Under the pieces are notes generated by a model. It was not told the DNA's origin, did not search any database, and was given only the letters and a program-made list of their open reading frames with translations. A stretch of 64,000 nt of DNA from Haliclystus octoradiatus (lineage: Eukaryota > Cnidaria > Staurozoa > Stauromedusae > Haliclystidae). Below, piece by piece: positions 1-11,856 of this stretch. The DNA is taken from the NCBI GenBank assembly GCA_916610825.1, contig OU744453.1:1403001-1467000 (forward strand), written 5' to 3'. Both the position numbers and the translations under genes were made by a program. The number at the start of each line of letters is the position of its first letter. Position 1 is the stretch's first letter.

Positions 1-1829
1 AGTACGTCGTCTTGATATGGAAGAATTTCTTTGAGACCGCTGAGAACAGTTTCAATAACGTTTTGAAAAATCGCAGCGCTGTTCTTCATACCCATTTGCA
101 ATCGCGTGATCCGAAACAGACCCTTGTGAGTGTTTATCACGGATAAATCTTGCATGGTCTTATCAATAGCAATTTACCAATAGATCGATTTTAGATCAAT
201 TTTAGAGAAGAATTTTGCACCTTGTATTTTGATAAAAATTCCTTCTAAGTTTGGAATCAGATATACATCTGATAGAAATTTATCGTTAATGTGCACGCTA
301 AAATCAACACACATTCGAAAACCTCCAGAAGGTTTCTTGACCCAAACAATAGGGGAGGAGTTTTCTCTCCCATCTGATTCAATGGGTTCTATGACACCCA
401 TGGGCTGCAAGCGCTCAAGCTAAGCGGTAGAAGCATCCTGTAAGGGCAAAGACACATACCACGCTTGGCAACATTTTGGTGTCGCGTTTGGTTTTAATTT
501 CATCGTAGCCATACTATCCTTGATGACGAGTAGAAAATCTGCAGACGAATTGCTACAAGTATAATTAACAGTATTTTTATTTAAAATATCTCTATCTATT
601 AATCCATAAGGGTGTGAAGATTGTACAATTTGTATGGGCATTGTAAAAGAATCAGTCCACGATCGTCATAAGATTGTAATTTCCTGGTTGATTCAAATAG
701 GTCAGGACTTCCAAGATTTTGCCAGATTGCTGTCGAAATAATGGTGCACGACACACCTATATCATGCTGCATGGGAACGGTAATATTATTTAATTTTACA
801 TCTTCCACAACTTCATTCATGCTATTGATACTTCCTGGTGGTTCATCATTAATATTCAATAAAAAGTAATCATTGGATTCCATTTCCTTCGATTTTTTTA
901 CAACTACAGATGACTCTAATGCATAATTGGTATGACTTTACTTGGCATGATTGTGAAGTCGTTTGTTTGTTATGGTATTGTGACTTACCAGCGGAAAGGC
1001 AAGCGGCACTATAATGCCCTCTTATACCACAAGCTGAACAGTATTTACCGTATGCAGGACATCGTCTTGGTGCATGACGATAACCACAATTCTCACATTC
1101 ACGCTGAATACTCTCTGTTGACTTGGTGCTGTGTATGGCATCTTGATTTCCAGATAATTCTGTTGGCTGAAATTGTTGTAGTGAAATGTTGCGATTGAAA
1201 AAAACAGTTGTTTAGTTACATTGCCGCACACGTTCCCGGTGATCTTCGTACGTTGCGGTTGGTGTAAGGCGAATTTAATCCAACAGCTCTTTACGCAGAA
1301 TGCAAAAGATCTTTAACATCAGCAAAAGAATTGATAAGAACCATCTTTTTCATTTCTTCGTTGGGATCTTGTTCATCTTTGAATTTATCGAAGTCACATT
1401 TATCTGCTGCATGATTTATGCGAATATGGAGTTCATCTGCTGATTCGTCCGGCATTTCTTTGATGGCAAGAAAATTTGTTCTTCAGTGATAATTAAACGC
1501 TGTTTTGGTTGTACCAATTCCATGGTCTTCTTCTCAATCGCTACATAAGGAATACCAGTCAGTTTCATTTGCCGAACCAGTCTTGTTAACTTTCGGTGGA
1601 GAGGAACAGATCCGTAATCGGATAACGTTTATTGGCAGGATCATTTGTTCGAGCTTTGGCTGCAAATTCTGTAAACCAGGCTTCTGTATCTGTAACTGTG
1701 CGTTCTGGATCAGATAGATTCAGTGACTTTAATTTCAAATCCATGATAAATAGCTTATTTGATATTTTGATTTGATAATTGAGTGATGATATACTGTATA
1801 TTTATAATAAATTTCACTCGCGGACGCCA
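1..1829 (-). mobile_element. Decayed Ty3/gypsy-like LTR retrotransposon, 5' part (gag, protease, start of reverse transcriptase)
   Basis: Read on the minus strand. A gag-like start lies at 1744 (MDLKLKSLNLSDPE). Two zinc knuckles follow in one frame at about 985-1100, CENCGYRHAPRRC and CSACGIRGHYSAAC. A retropepsin-like stretch lies at about 599-883; the usual active-site Asp-Ser/Thr-Gly reads DIG. The reverse transcriptase begins at about 410 (SPIVWVKKPSGGFRMCVDFS) and continues to YQDD at the left window edge, which is the catalytic YxDD box. A primer-binding-site-like TGGCGTCCGCGAGTG lies at 1815-1829, just upstream of gag, as expected after a 5' LTR. Stops and frameshifts (for example after residue ~53 of gag) show the copy is dead. 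The rest of pol lies outside the window. LTR ends were not resolved. Confidence 0.85.
1815..1829 (-). other. Putative tRNA primer-binding site of the Ty3/gypsy-like element
   Basis: On the minus strand the sequence is TGGCGTCCGCGAGTG. It lies about 70 bases upstream of the gag start and begins with the TGG typical of a PBS next to an LTR end. The priming tRNA was not identified. Confidence 0.45.
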
Positions 1830-2164
1830 ATTAGTGGTGTCGTTCTAAAGATAGAACACGCTTGCATTATGTCTGAATAGAACTGCCTATATTTCAACAT
1901 AGATTACAAGATTATTCTAAGATCATATGATTTTAGTAGTTACACAATATTCACAGTAAGTATTTACATGTTTATAATTAGGTGACTACGTCACAGTATG
2001 TTAATGGTTGATTGTCTATTTATAAAAGTGGTAATTCTGTATTTTTGATCTTTTTATGTCCAATTGCCATAGTTTGGGTCTTTTTGATATTCAATAATAG
2101 TGAATTGGATTTAAATCAAGATAAAATGGATAAAAGATCTTCTGAGATTTTGTCCTTGATAATT

Positions 2165-2345
2165 GCTTTTGAGTTGTAGCTTTTAGGGTTGTAGATTAAA
2201 AAAATTTGCAAATCATTAGCAATCAAATTGACAATCAGTACCATTCGATAAAGCTGCTGGTAGATCATTCAAATGTAAAGGAAACAGAAGAGGGCCTAGT
2301 ATGGAGCCCAGAGGAACTTTACACCCGGGACTCCACAGTTTAGTA
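2165..2345 (-). mobile_element. LINE reverse-transcriptase fragment
   Basis: The minus-strand translation near 2300 reads KVPLGSILGPLLFPLHLNDL, the conserved GVPQGSxLGPLLFxxYINDL block of LINE reverse transcriptases. No longer open frame surrounds it, so it is a short dead fragment. It is not clearly the same family as the LINEs at 11.9, 27.5 and 62 kb. Confidence 0.65.
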
Positions 2346-2610
2346 TTGCTTCATCAGATACTTTTTCGTTAACCTTTACTACCTTAATTCTGTTGGTGAT
2401 AGGTCATTAGCAAATAATCCAAGCAGTTCAAGTTTCTCGGTCATCTGATTTGTCTACATTCTTTAAAGCATGTATATAGAAAAACTGACCTGTCATAGCA
2501 TTATTATCCTAGAACCATAGTGTCTTAAGTAACCTTTGAGAATAATATTTAATCTTAATTAAGTCTGTATGTAAGTGACACTTTACATAGTGAAAATTGG
2601 CCTTCACAGG

Positions 2611-2921
2611 CCGATCAAATAGCCTGCGTGCAGACAGACTTTGTCTTCGTATAGTCCGTCTGCGCATTAGCGCCAAAGTTAGCGTATTGATTGTTCTTTC
2701 CACTGCAACGTTTTTGGTAGTGAGATGTAACTGGCTAATAAAATATATGCACAATTGGCAAGTATTTTAAAATAAAGGAAATTGTGTAATGACAGAAAAC
2801 CTCACTACCTAAATATTTATTTAACATGAATTCAGTACAACCACTTAGTCCACGATACTCGGCGCCAATACGCAGATGGACTATCAAAGGAAACGTCTGT
2901 TCGCACGCAGGCTACCGGTCG
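2611..2921. repeat. Fold-back (terminal-inverted-repeat) element
   Basis: The left arm (about 2611-2674) contains TAGCCTGCGTGCAGACAGAC and ends in GCGCC. The right arm (about 2861-2921) is its imperfect reverse complement, containing GTAGCCTGCGTGCGAACAGA and beginning GGCGCC. Arms of about 60 bp flank about 190 bp of AT-rich DNA. This is the structure of a non-autonomous DNA transposon or fold-back element. No coding capacity and no clear target-site duplication were found. Confidence 0.6.
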
Positions 2922-3639
2922 AAATGACGAAATATGGCATATCATATCATATCATAATAGAATAACGTAAAGTATACAAACCGTAGCATATTTTTATGTA
3001 AATTTTGAAAGGGTCCAAAAATGAAATATTGAAGAAACAGTTTATGAATGGTTGTTGTCGAATGTTTATCCTTCAAAATTTCCATTGCGTGTCGAGAACA
3101 GGGTGCTTAAACACTTGTAATTAGATATCACTTGATAAAACACCCGCAGATTAATTCCATGGATCAGTGATATGGATATGACCTGTGGAGCCGTCTACAC
3201 GCTAACCAGACTAAAGAATGATTTTTATTGTAAATATTGTCAAATATACTAATAATCAAACGTCTCTGAGTGATTTTAGGGTTACATCAACTATAGGGGT
3301 CAACATGACCAGTGGGATTGAGAGTTGTTGGACATGGCTAGAGAGACTTCTCACTAAAAGTCGTTCCGCCATTCTTATAACTATGAAAGGGCAATCTGAT
3401 GTGGCTTTTTGACACATGTTGTCGCCTTATGGGAATTTGTTGCTGCTAGATCGTACGGATTCGTAAAAAAGGTTAAATTCTTCTTATACCCATGAGCTCC
3501 GTTAGCCTGTGCTGAAGCTCTGATTTAGTCATACAGGGTGGTCAGGGTGGACTGGATTAGCATGTGTTTTTCATGTTTACTTGTGAATTTTCCCCCACTG
3601 CCAACCCATATATAGCTTTCTACAAGTGGCGTGTAGTAT

Positions 3640-4020
3640 CTCGCCTTTTTGGAACGGATTTGGATAGAACTTTTTTCTATCCCTTCATGTTGTTCTTGAT
3701 TTTTTACAAAACATGACTCTTAAGTAATCAAAATTGACCTCAAACATGGCATTTTTGAGATTCTCGTGCCCCCCTTTTTGAAACCATGACTGTGATTTTT
3801 TGCCAACATTCTATGTTTTAATTGCTAATTTGCTACACGCAAAAAAAGTTGGAATCATTTTACTTTTTTTCATTAAAATGCAACTGTTCATACCGATCCT
3901 GATAGCGATTTTTCTTATAGTATAACATATCACAAGAAGAGCTATATAACTTCAAAGTTGTAACTTTTCAAATTAACACATTTCATAGAACTTACTTATA
4001 ACATCATCAGGAGTATCGTG
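3640..4020. repeat. Dispersed repeat, copy 1 (inverted relative to copy near 13.3 kb)
   Basis: The order of blocks (CAACTGTTCATACCGATCCTG, AGCTATATA, then a CATCATCAGG block) matches the reverse complement of 13255-13640 over roughly 370 bp with many differences. It is an old dispersed repeat of unknown class. Confidence 0.5.
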
Positions 4021-4572
4021 TCGCTACGCAACAATACTGGAGCTCGAAATTAATATGACAGAAATAGTGTTGAGTTGAATTCTGAGACGAAAAATCTTGG
4101 GCTTCCAGCAGCGTTGCGTATAGTGACACGAATTTTCGTAGCGAGTTTGAAAACTTTTAATATACCATCTTGACGAGATTTCTAGAATCGCAAATGCTAT
4201 GTATACAATTTCATGACAAATCTACTTATTCTATGTAGAATCAAAATATATTTTATAATGTGCAACAAGACTAGTTCTAGGCTCTTATCGTTAAACTCAA
4301 AATAGAAATGAGAAGGGCTTGAGCTGTTTCATTTCATAACACTGGTGTGGCTTGTTTTCAAAGACCGTGACCCCGGAATGTATTGTCATGCAACACCAAA
4401 ATGGCCGATGTGAATTATAGGGTTTTATGTAAATTATAGGCTATTTCCAATAATGATATATAGAATTAAATAGAATAATATAATAAGTAGATTTTCCAAA
4501 CAATTGTATGTTCACATTCGCGATTCTGGAAATCTTGTCAAGATAATAGAGCTGTATATAGGACTATACCAT

Positions 4573-4741
4573 CAGAGCTACCTATTTACAAGAGTTGGGA
4601 CACTCACGCCATTTTTGATCTATTAATGAAAAAAACACAGAATTTTCCTGCACATACGCACTGTTAAAAGCGTGCTCACGTTCAAGTCAAAAAGAGTAAC
4701 AATGGCGTGAGTGTCCCGAATCTTGTAAAAAGATGGCTCTG
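4573..4741. mobile_element. MITE-like element with ~41-bp terminal inverted repeats
   Basis: It begins CAGAGCTACC and ends GATGGCTCTG. The two ~41-bp ends are inverted copies that both include the block GGGACACTCACGCCATT, with a handful of mismatches. About 87 bp lie between them. The size, the inverted ends and the lack of an open frame fit a miniature inverted-repeat transposable element. The target-site duplication is unclear (possibly TA). Confidence 0.7.
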
Positions 4742-5877
4742 TATACTATACTATTACTACACAGATTGTAGATTGCTGATGTTTTGCTCGTGTATATAAT
4801 TGAGGAAACACATAAGGTTATAAAATCTGAAAGTGAAGAGCACTCCAGCTGATTATTCTTCGATATTCCAAGCTATATATTTTATAAATCTTGTAATTGA
4901 TATTCTATTGCTTGACATTGAATAAACACTAAAATCAACGAAACGAATGATGCATGGTAAGCATACCAGACGATAATGTTCAATAATTAATGACTGCCAA
5001 ATGAATTACGTCAGTGATATCGATAAAAAACTAATTGCTAGACAGCCAACCTTAGTCTTGTGAACTATTCCTTTGTCTATCACAAGGACATATATTGGAG
5101 ATTCAAGGTATGTAACATCATCTTCATTCTACGTTTTAACAAGCTGAAAGTCTACTGTAATATATTAATTTCAGTTGTGAAGGTGGCATACTTTGTATAC
5201 TTTTTGTTACTCTTCTTTTTGTCAAAGGTTGACATTCTATAATATAGTGTCTTCATCTGCTCCAACTCTTTTACAAAGCAAGTGAAGTCTACTACTTCAA
5301 AATTCTAGAAGAATATTATAGTGACTGAAATAGTTATTTATCATTACGTCAGTAGTCATTTGCAACACGATAATGTGTTTATTTCGGGTAGAGTTTCGCT
5401 CCGTGACATATTCCGTACTCCGTATTCCGTATGTTGTGTGGATTTTACATTGTTAAATCCCTTCATCAATTAAAAATACGAAACAAAATACTCAGCTGTT
5501 TACAAAATTTTGTTTACAAAGCCTTGTTGCTTTATACTATAAACGAAAATAGTTTGGATAGGTTGTATCGAGTTGTACTCAAACTATGAAAGCACTAATA
5601 TACATTTTGTTAAGACACAAAATAAAAACTGTGATTAGTTAATATTCCAAAGACAAAAAAGGAACAGAAATGTTTTCGCGGTGTCTAGCTAAGAAATCTC
5701 GCTATATATAATTTATAATTCAATAGTGTAAAATTATATATTCAAATTACATAATTGGGAATACAGTTCTTTTATTAATCATAATACATTTGCTTATATA
5801 TTCACGCACATTTTAAGTTTGCATACCCAACAATATCATAACAGCTACTCTAAATGTATTCAAAAATGGTTTAGTAG

Positions 5878-5897
5878 ATATATTTCTATTTCAATAG
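5878..5897 (+). promoter_or_regulatory. Splice-acceptor-like tract abutting the start codon of the Cry-like gene
   Basis: ATATATTTCTATTTCAATAG lies directly before the ATG at 5898. It has the form of a 3' splice site. It could end a 5' UTR intron or receive a trans-spliced leader. The same arrangement recurs 21-35 bases upstream of the ATG in all five ShKT-only genes. Confidence 0.5.
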
Positions 5898-7271
5898 ATG
5901 AAAATATTGCTATCTGTTACTCTGTTTGCAATGATGCTAACCAACGCATTTGCCGTAAGAAAAGGGGAGAATACCAAACTCAAATCACCTGGACAGGAGA
6001 GTAGCTTAAAGGATGTCAATCAATTTTCTGATCAAAGCAAAGATAATGATTCAGAGGGATCAACTATGGATGAGCAGTCAGGGGAGAATAGAGACAAAGA
6101 CGATTTACCAAATGCTGGTTTTGAAAGGAAATTGAAAATTGCCATCAGAGCAAAGCTTTCCGGAAATTCCAGTAGCGCAATCCAAAAACGTGGAGATGTA
6201 AACATTACTCCAAAACAGAGGGAAAAGGCATACCAGACGCTTAAAACGATCCTTGTACATAGTTTGAAAATAGCTGTAGACAATTTTGATCCATTTTCAA
6301 TTCAGGAAAACGTCGGTATGTTCATGAGCTTGATTGGGGATGGTACTGAAGAGCGTTCTATTTGGGATCAGGTAAAGGATCAAGTCGAATCAAAGGTATC
6401 AAAAGCATTATCCAGATATCATTTCAACACTGCTGAAGGGATTTTCTACAAATACAGAATTAAAGCAAAGATGGCAAAAAATGGATTTGGTTTGACTGAC
6501 TTGACAGACATTTTGGGTGACAAGTACAAAATGATGCCATTTAATTATCTGGACATTGGATACAGTGACGAATTAGCGACATTGATACCAACATGGAGTA
6601 TATACATGGTCGGTGGATACCTTGATTTGATTGGTCAAGGAATAATTAAAAATAAGTGTGCATTGGCGGATGAACTTAAAACTCTTCGTGGAGAAACAAT
6701 CAATGCAGCAAAATCACTTCTCAGAAAACGTTACAAAGCACTTATCGGAACAGCTGGGAGTGAGCATTCTCCATCTTGGAATTGTGCTGGCTTTTCTTGC
6801 AGCGATTACTATCATTTAACTTTTCACGATGGATCAACTGAATTAGAATCAGAGAAAACATTGGCAAATACAGGAAAGTGGTTAGAGGAAATAACAGAGC
6901 AAACCCAAGAGTCCTTGATGAAACTTCTTGTTGAACCAGTTAACAAATTTTTCGCTAAAGATATTGTAATGGATTGCCCAAATTCCCCAGAACCAATAAC
7001 AAAGAATGATATTGAATTCAGTTACCCTAGTGGATGTTATGGAAAGATTAAATCAGACAACACAGAGAATTGTATTTTGCCCTGCTTCAAATACAGTCAT
7101 AAAACAAAGTTCTGGTGTCCATATATCAAAGGAAGGAATTATGATCGTTATACTTTCTATCACGGCACCCTTGGTAGTCGCTGGGACTGGTGCACCAGAG
7201 TAGAATGGGATGATTGTATGCCGGTCTCAAAAACACCAGGTATTCATCAATTGTACGGAGAAGAAGAGTAA
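5898..7271 (+). CDS. Secreted Cry/delta-endotoxin-domain-I-like protein (putative pore-former), intact copy
   Basis: A single uninterrupted 457-codon frame. Residues 1-19 form a signal peptide (short basic start, hydrophobic core, AFA before the likely cut). Residues 20-96 are hydrophilic with a strongly acidic stretch, and a Lys-Arg pair at 97-98 looks like a propeptide cleavage site. Residues ~105-285 are predicted all-helical. They hold IWDQVKDQVESKVSKALSRY (155-174) and LATLIPTWSIYMVGGYLDLI (226-245), whose spacing and pattern resemble the central helices of domain I of bacterial Cry delta-endotoxins, the pore-forming bundle. Residues ~285-345 are variable. The C-terminus (360-440) is rich in Cys and Trp and faintly resembles a fibronectin-II-like module. 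There are ten Cys after residue 250. A T-rich AG acceptor abuts the ATG, so a 5' UTR intron or a trans-spliced leader is likely. The Cry resemblance is by eye; toxicity is not shown. A truncated paralogue lies at 60.9-61.9 kb on the other strand. Confidence 0.75.
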   Translation: MKILLSVTLFAMMLTNAFAVRKGENTKLKSPGQESSLKDVNQFSDQSKDNDSEGSTMDEQSGENRDKDDLPNAGFERKLKIAIRAKLSGNSSSAIQKRGDVNITPKQREKAYQTLKTILVHSLKIAVDNFDPFSIQENVGMFMSLIGDGTEERSIWDQVKDQVESKVSKALSRYHFNTAEGIFYKYRIKAKMAKNGFGLTDLTDILGDKYKMMPFNYLDIGYSDELATLIPTWSIYMVGGYLDLIGQGIIKNKCALADELKTLRGETINAAKSLLRKRYKALIGTAGSEHSPSWNCAGFSCSDYYHLTFHDGSTELESEKTLANTGKWLEEITEQTQESLMKLLVEPVNKFFAKDIVMDCPNSPEPITKNDIEFSYPSGCYGKIKSDNTENCILPCFKYSHKTKFWCPYIKGRNYDRYTFYHGTLGSRWDWCTRVEWDDCMPVSKTPGIHQLYGEEE

Positions 7272-10200
7272 TCTCATGTGAAATTAAGAATGTTGCATTT
7301 TCTGCTATATTAGATATTGAATTTCTCGCTACAATATATACATTGAAGTGAAAACTTAACTTCCAAATGGGTTGAGACCATAATACACTCGCATTTGGTT
7401 TTTATATAGAATTTCAATGTTTGTATATCTATTATATGATAGTAAGAAACATTAGAACAACGGAGTATACTTTGTTTTCTGTCACTTGTTTTCCTTGACC
7501 ATTCGCCATTAATATGTATCTTATATATAATTAATCAATATAGGTCACTTGATTCAATACGAACTGGGGGGATTAAAAAATGGAAAATAACACATGTGAC
7601 ACTGTAGACGTTATACTAAGCTTGAAGCTATATATATGTCTTTTTTAGCAGCACACAAGTACTTGTTTCTGGCCATTAGCCGTCGTCAGTACTGCTCAGT
7701 GAACAAAGGATTGGTTTAGAGTGCTATAACTAAGTCAAGAGGAGTTAGTCAATGCGATAAAAAAATCCACCACACGAAAAAAACATCTGTGTCATACCAG
7801 AGATTCAAACTACCGAAGTAGTGGGCAATGCATAACGCAAATAGTATTGACACATCCCAAGTTAATAGTGCTCAAAATTGCGCAAGCGCAACTGAGACGT
7901 ACATTATGTATATCTTTTTTTATATTTTTATAATAAAAGGAGTCAAAGAAAAAAAACAATGGCATTTATCAACGATATATAGGTAACCTAATGACAAACC
8001 AGGAACTATAATCCATAGAACAGACCAACCAACGCATTAATCAAAGAACATAGGATATAAATTATGTAATAAAATACCATAGGATATAAAATATGAACGC
8101 ATTTGGAACTTTCTTATGTTTACAAGAAATATTACAAGAAAGTCAACGAGATAGCTGAGCATGTAACAAAACTGTTGAATCGTCAGACTATCTACATGGT
8201 ATTACTTCTTGAGTTCACTATAATAAAGCTATGTGATATCAGTGAGAACCAAAACATAATGCATAAAATTGTTTACAATGTTATCCATAAAGAAACTATA
8301 ATGTCTGCCGAATAATAACAAGTCTAATAACATTCGTATGCTCTAAATACAGGACAGCAATTAAATCAGAAAATGTAGCTAGGCAAGCATTTGAAGCTTA
8401 GTCTTTCCCTAAACATCGCTACTATGCAATTATTTTGCTTACCCGGAGTTGGCATCCACATGAAAAGAGTGTAATCATTTTCATGTCGAGATGACATCCC
8501 AACACTGGTAACACTCCATATATATCTTCGCCATGATCAGAAGTTTCCATAGTTGATTATTTTTATTCAAAACTATCACTCTTTGTCACTTGTCAGAAAT
8601 AACTAACTTTGTGAACACCTTTTGCGCGATTGATATAAATCTCAAAATCCGAACATGTATAAATACAATAATTAGTTAGACAAATCAGAGCATGTTTCAC
8701 TAAAAGCTTTGGAAACTATTTCGTGATTTTGTTTTAGCGCGAAAAAACCTGCAGTAAACATAAACGAGGCACTACTACGTGACAGTGAGGCGAGTCCTAC
8801 GGTAAAATAATCCACAGCGCCATCAAAGGTTGTCTAAAATTTCGTGTGGATAACATAATGCAAGAAAGTGTTTTACTTGGGTTTTGATCGACAAGATTAC
8901 GTTTGTTGATGACAAAAATATTTTGTTCCAAAAAGATATCTGTCAATCATTTATTGTTTAATAGTCTATACCTATAAATAAACTCTGTGTATGTTTATGT
9001 TAGTATGCTTGTATATATGTTTAAAGGTCCGGAGTGGTTTTCTCCGTCAGTTGTAGCTCGACAGCTTTAAAAAATGATTAAAACAGTATCATTCGAATAT
9101 TGCTATTATGAGTTCGTTTATTCGATTTTACTTTCTGTTTCTTGCATTGAAAGAAACAATTTCCTTCTCCTGTGATCTAACTTTGCGTTACAGCAACTGA
9201 GGAATTTTAGCTTCTCATCTTTCACACTGATGGTTGAGCTTTAGAGAAAAAAATAAATCTTTTAAATACTTTGCAGCTTTTGCATTGGCATCAGATTTCA
9301 CAAGGTTGCGCAATTCAAAAACACATCAACATTACTTAAACGTTATTATTGTTCACCCTAAGTTATTTCTTGGAATCAGATCTATCGACTGTTGCGTCTT
9401 TTAGTTCTGACATGTAAATAAGTTTGTCTTTTTGTTCTGTATTGAATAGCAATACACCCTGTCTACAATTTATAATTACCGTGGAACAATACCAGCCCAA
9501 TATGTCCACAGAACACGGAACTCATTTCTAGTATATTTTAATTTATGATTTTCAACCTTGAATTCATTTTCAGGTCCTAAAGTAGGGTAAGAATCATCAA
9601 CACTGAAACATACGAGCTTCTCTAAACAGTATATAGAAGTTTTCTCTTCTCCAATCGAGAAGTACAGACGTTCTGACTAGCTTTCCTATTATTATTTGTG
9701 AATTGACAATAATTCAAATAAAAATCAATGTTAATTCATCTGTTCAATTGGACTCTCAGTTGACAGCTCGCTATCAGCTTGCCCGTACGCTATAGCTATG
9801 CAACCTTTGGTTTTGAGCGTACTTGGCTGAGAAGCGCAAGAGCTCATCTACATAGTCAACTTTTAGTAAAACGTAAAACGTAATCGAAAGCAGGAACACG
9901 TCCGGAAAAGCGAGGTAACTAAGGAGCTTGCAAATTTTCAAGTATCGGCCTTGATCTCCTAAATATTCATAAATATAGAAAGACATCAATTGAGTTCGAG
10001 TTGGATTTTTAATAAGCACATGGATAAAACTTACGTAAATGCTACAGAGATCACCAACATGCCAGTCATGAGGACTCTCCTTGCTGGCAAGCAGTGGAAG
10101 TTTACGGAACGTTCATTGAACGTTTATTACCGTCCGCCACCGCGAACGCTCCTTGAACAATCACGGAACCTTCATGGCATACTTACAAAATAATTATTCC

Positions 10201-11329
10201 AGTCGGACTGTCCTCGAGCTTCTACTGAGCTTCGAAATATTTAGAAAATATTACGAACATTCACAATAATTGTAATTAAAAAAATAGCAATAAATATAAT
10301 ATTCATTCAAGATTTGTGAAACAGCATGTAGATAAATCTAAACAAGCGGCCGTGTGATCCAGCAGGGAAAATCGCGTTAAGTGACGTTAAAAGTTTAAGA
10401 ATGAGATATTATTAAATGACTTTCTCTATTTCTGTAAATTAACAGTAGTGGCTATGAATTAGTTACAGAAATTGTGTTGTTCTACAAATAAGAATAAAAG
10501 GAAGTAGATCGATCGATCGAGATTCCTATTTTTGTGTTGCGGCTTTTAACTAAGATAATTTATGTTGATGCGTCAACGAAATCAACGCTTCCATTTCTAG
10601 TTTCTATAGTTTCAGTGAGAGAGATTTTCAAATGTCAGGCTAGCTGCTACATAATATCCTAACCAATGAGCGTCGTATTAACCTAGCCAGTCAATCCCGG
10701 TAAGTTTTCTTTCCATACTTTGAGTTTTCAAAATGTTGAAATTCAATATAAATTTATGTACTTACCAGAAAGCCATATTGTGTATTTTAATTTTATGACA
10801 GAGAAACCAATTCAACTATTATATTTTTGATTTAAGTGCAAATAAGTTTGATAAGAATCTTCATGCTGAGGCGATATCGTATTAGATTGCACATAATTAA
10901 TTTTGTTAACTGCTAGAATCTGAATCAAACGATAGGCTATAAATGTATGAATGATCCAGTATATGATAAAGATTATCAAATCAAATGTATAGACATGTCA
11001 TCGATAATTTCTAATAGCATTTTTACCATTTTACATTGGAAATTTTCAATGAAATTATATCATATCTTTCCTTGACATCGAGCTTACATCCATGACTTTG
11101 TCTTGCAAATTATCTTTCCATTTATGGATTTTGGACAACCTAAAACCAAAAGAAAATATCTACTTTATGTCAAAAAGAAGTCTTTCATAAATATAGACAA
11201 CTAGCTATTTATTTTCCCATTTGCTTTACTTTTTCATTCCTCCTTGTTGATCCCCATTGATTCATGAATAAAATTACAGTGCATTAAACCTTGTACAGTC
11301 TCAAATAATCATGATACTATTTAACATTT
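7272..11329. other. Gene-poor stretch right of the Cry-like gene
   Basis: No gene recognised. Short open frames at 8103-8315 (+), 9774-10019 (-) and 9990-10193 (+) have no recognisable family. The 9774-10019 frame is hydrophobic and somewhat less AT-rich than its surroundings, so an isolated exon there is possible but unsupported. Confidence 0.5.
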
Positions 11330-11423
11330 AGACAACGAGCGCCCGAGTTGGCTACCGTCGAATAGTCACTGAGGTCCTCTGAGGTGACTATTCAGGACGG
11401 TAGCCAACTCGGGCTCGTTGTCT
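11330..11423. repeat. Near-perfect long hairpin
   Basis: AGACAACGAGCGCCCGAGTT at the left pairs with AACTCGGGCTCGTTGTCT at the right. The arms are ~45 bp each with only a few mismatches and meet at a tiny loop around 11372-11378. The arms are much more GC-rich than the flanks. It could be a fold-back transposon remnant or be transcribed into a long stem-loop RNA. Confidence 0.75.
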
Positions 11424-11856
11424 ATTGTTTTAGTAGAAACCAACCAGTTGTACAAGTCAAACACATTAAAATAAATAAATTCTAACCATTTATTCGCTTC
11501 TTGCATAATTCATTTTTAATACAACCGTCAATCAAAGGCATCCATGACGACTGCAGCGTCGTGATTTGGAGGATGGATTTTAATTTGACTTGATTCAGAT
11601 TTAATTTTTAAAACAAAAAAAGTTGGATATCAATACTGGCTGCAAATTTACAGCCCCACAAAATAGCAAACTTGAGCAAGGTAACTATTGAGTATCTAAA
11701 ACTACATAAGTGTTTGCAGTTTGTAATATAAACGTTTGTTGTTTATAAACTTTTGCTGACCAGTGAACTAATTTATATCTGCAATAAAGTAGCGACGAAA
11801 AAATTGCAAGAAGATTGTTAAATAAGATTAAAATTGTATATGCATAGCCTACCATT

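Larger units (their letters stand above)
1830..5897. other. Repeat-rich intergenic stretch left of the Cry-like gene
   Basis: No gene is supported here. Contents recognised are a possible LTR next to 1830, a LINE fragment at about 2165-2345, a fold-back element at 2611-2921, a dispersed repeat at about 3640-4020 and a MITE-like element at 4573-4741. From 4742 to 5897 only AT-rich DNA is seen. The T-rich tract ending in AG at 5896-5897 is the splice-acceptor-like end of this stretch. Confidence 0.6.

Noticed and set aside
5898-7271. Bacterial contamination or very recent transfer as the source of the Cry-like gene
   Set aside because: Animal-type signal peptide, acceptor-like tract before the ATG, base composition like the neighbours and a second copy cut by an animal LINE all argue for a resident nuclear gene. 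An ancient transfer cannot be excluded from this sequence.
9774-10019. 81-codon hydrophobic minus-strand frame
   Set aside because: Somewhat less AT-rich than its surroundings, but no family, splice-site or paralogue supports it.
10501-10525. GATCGATCGATCGA run
   Set aside because: A short tetranucleotide run with no further structure.
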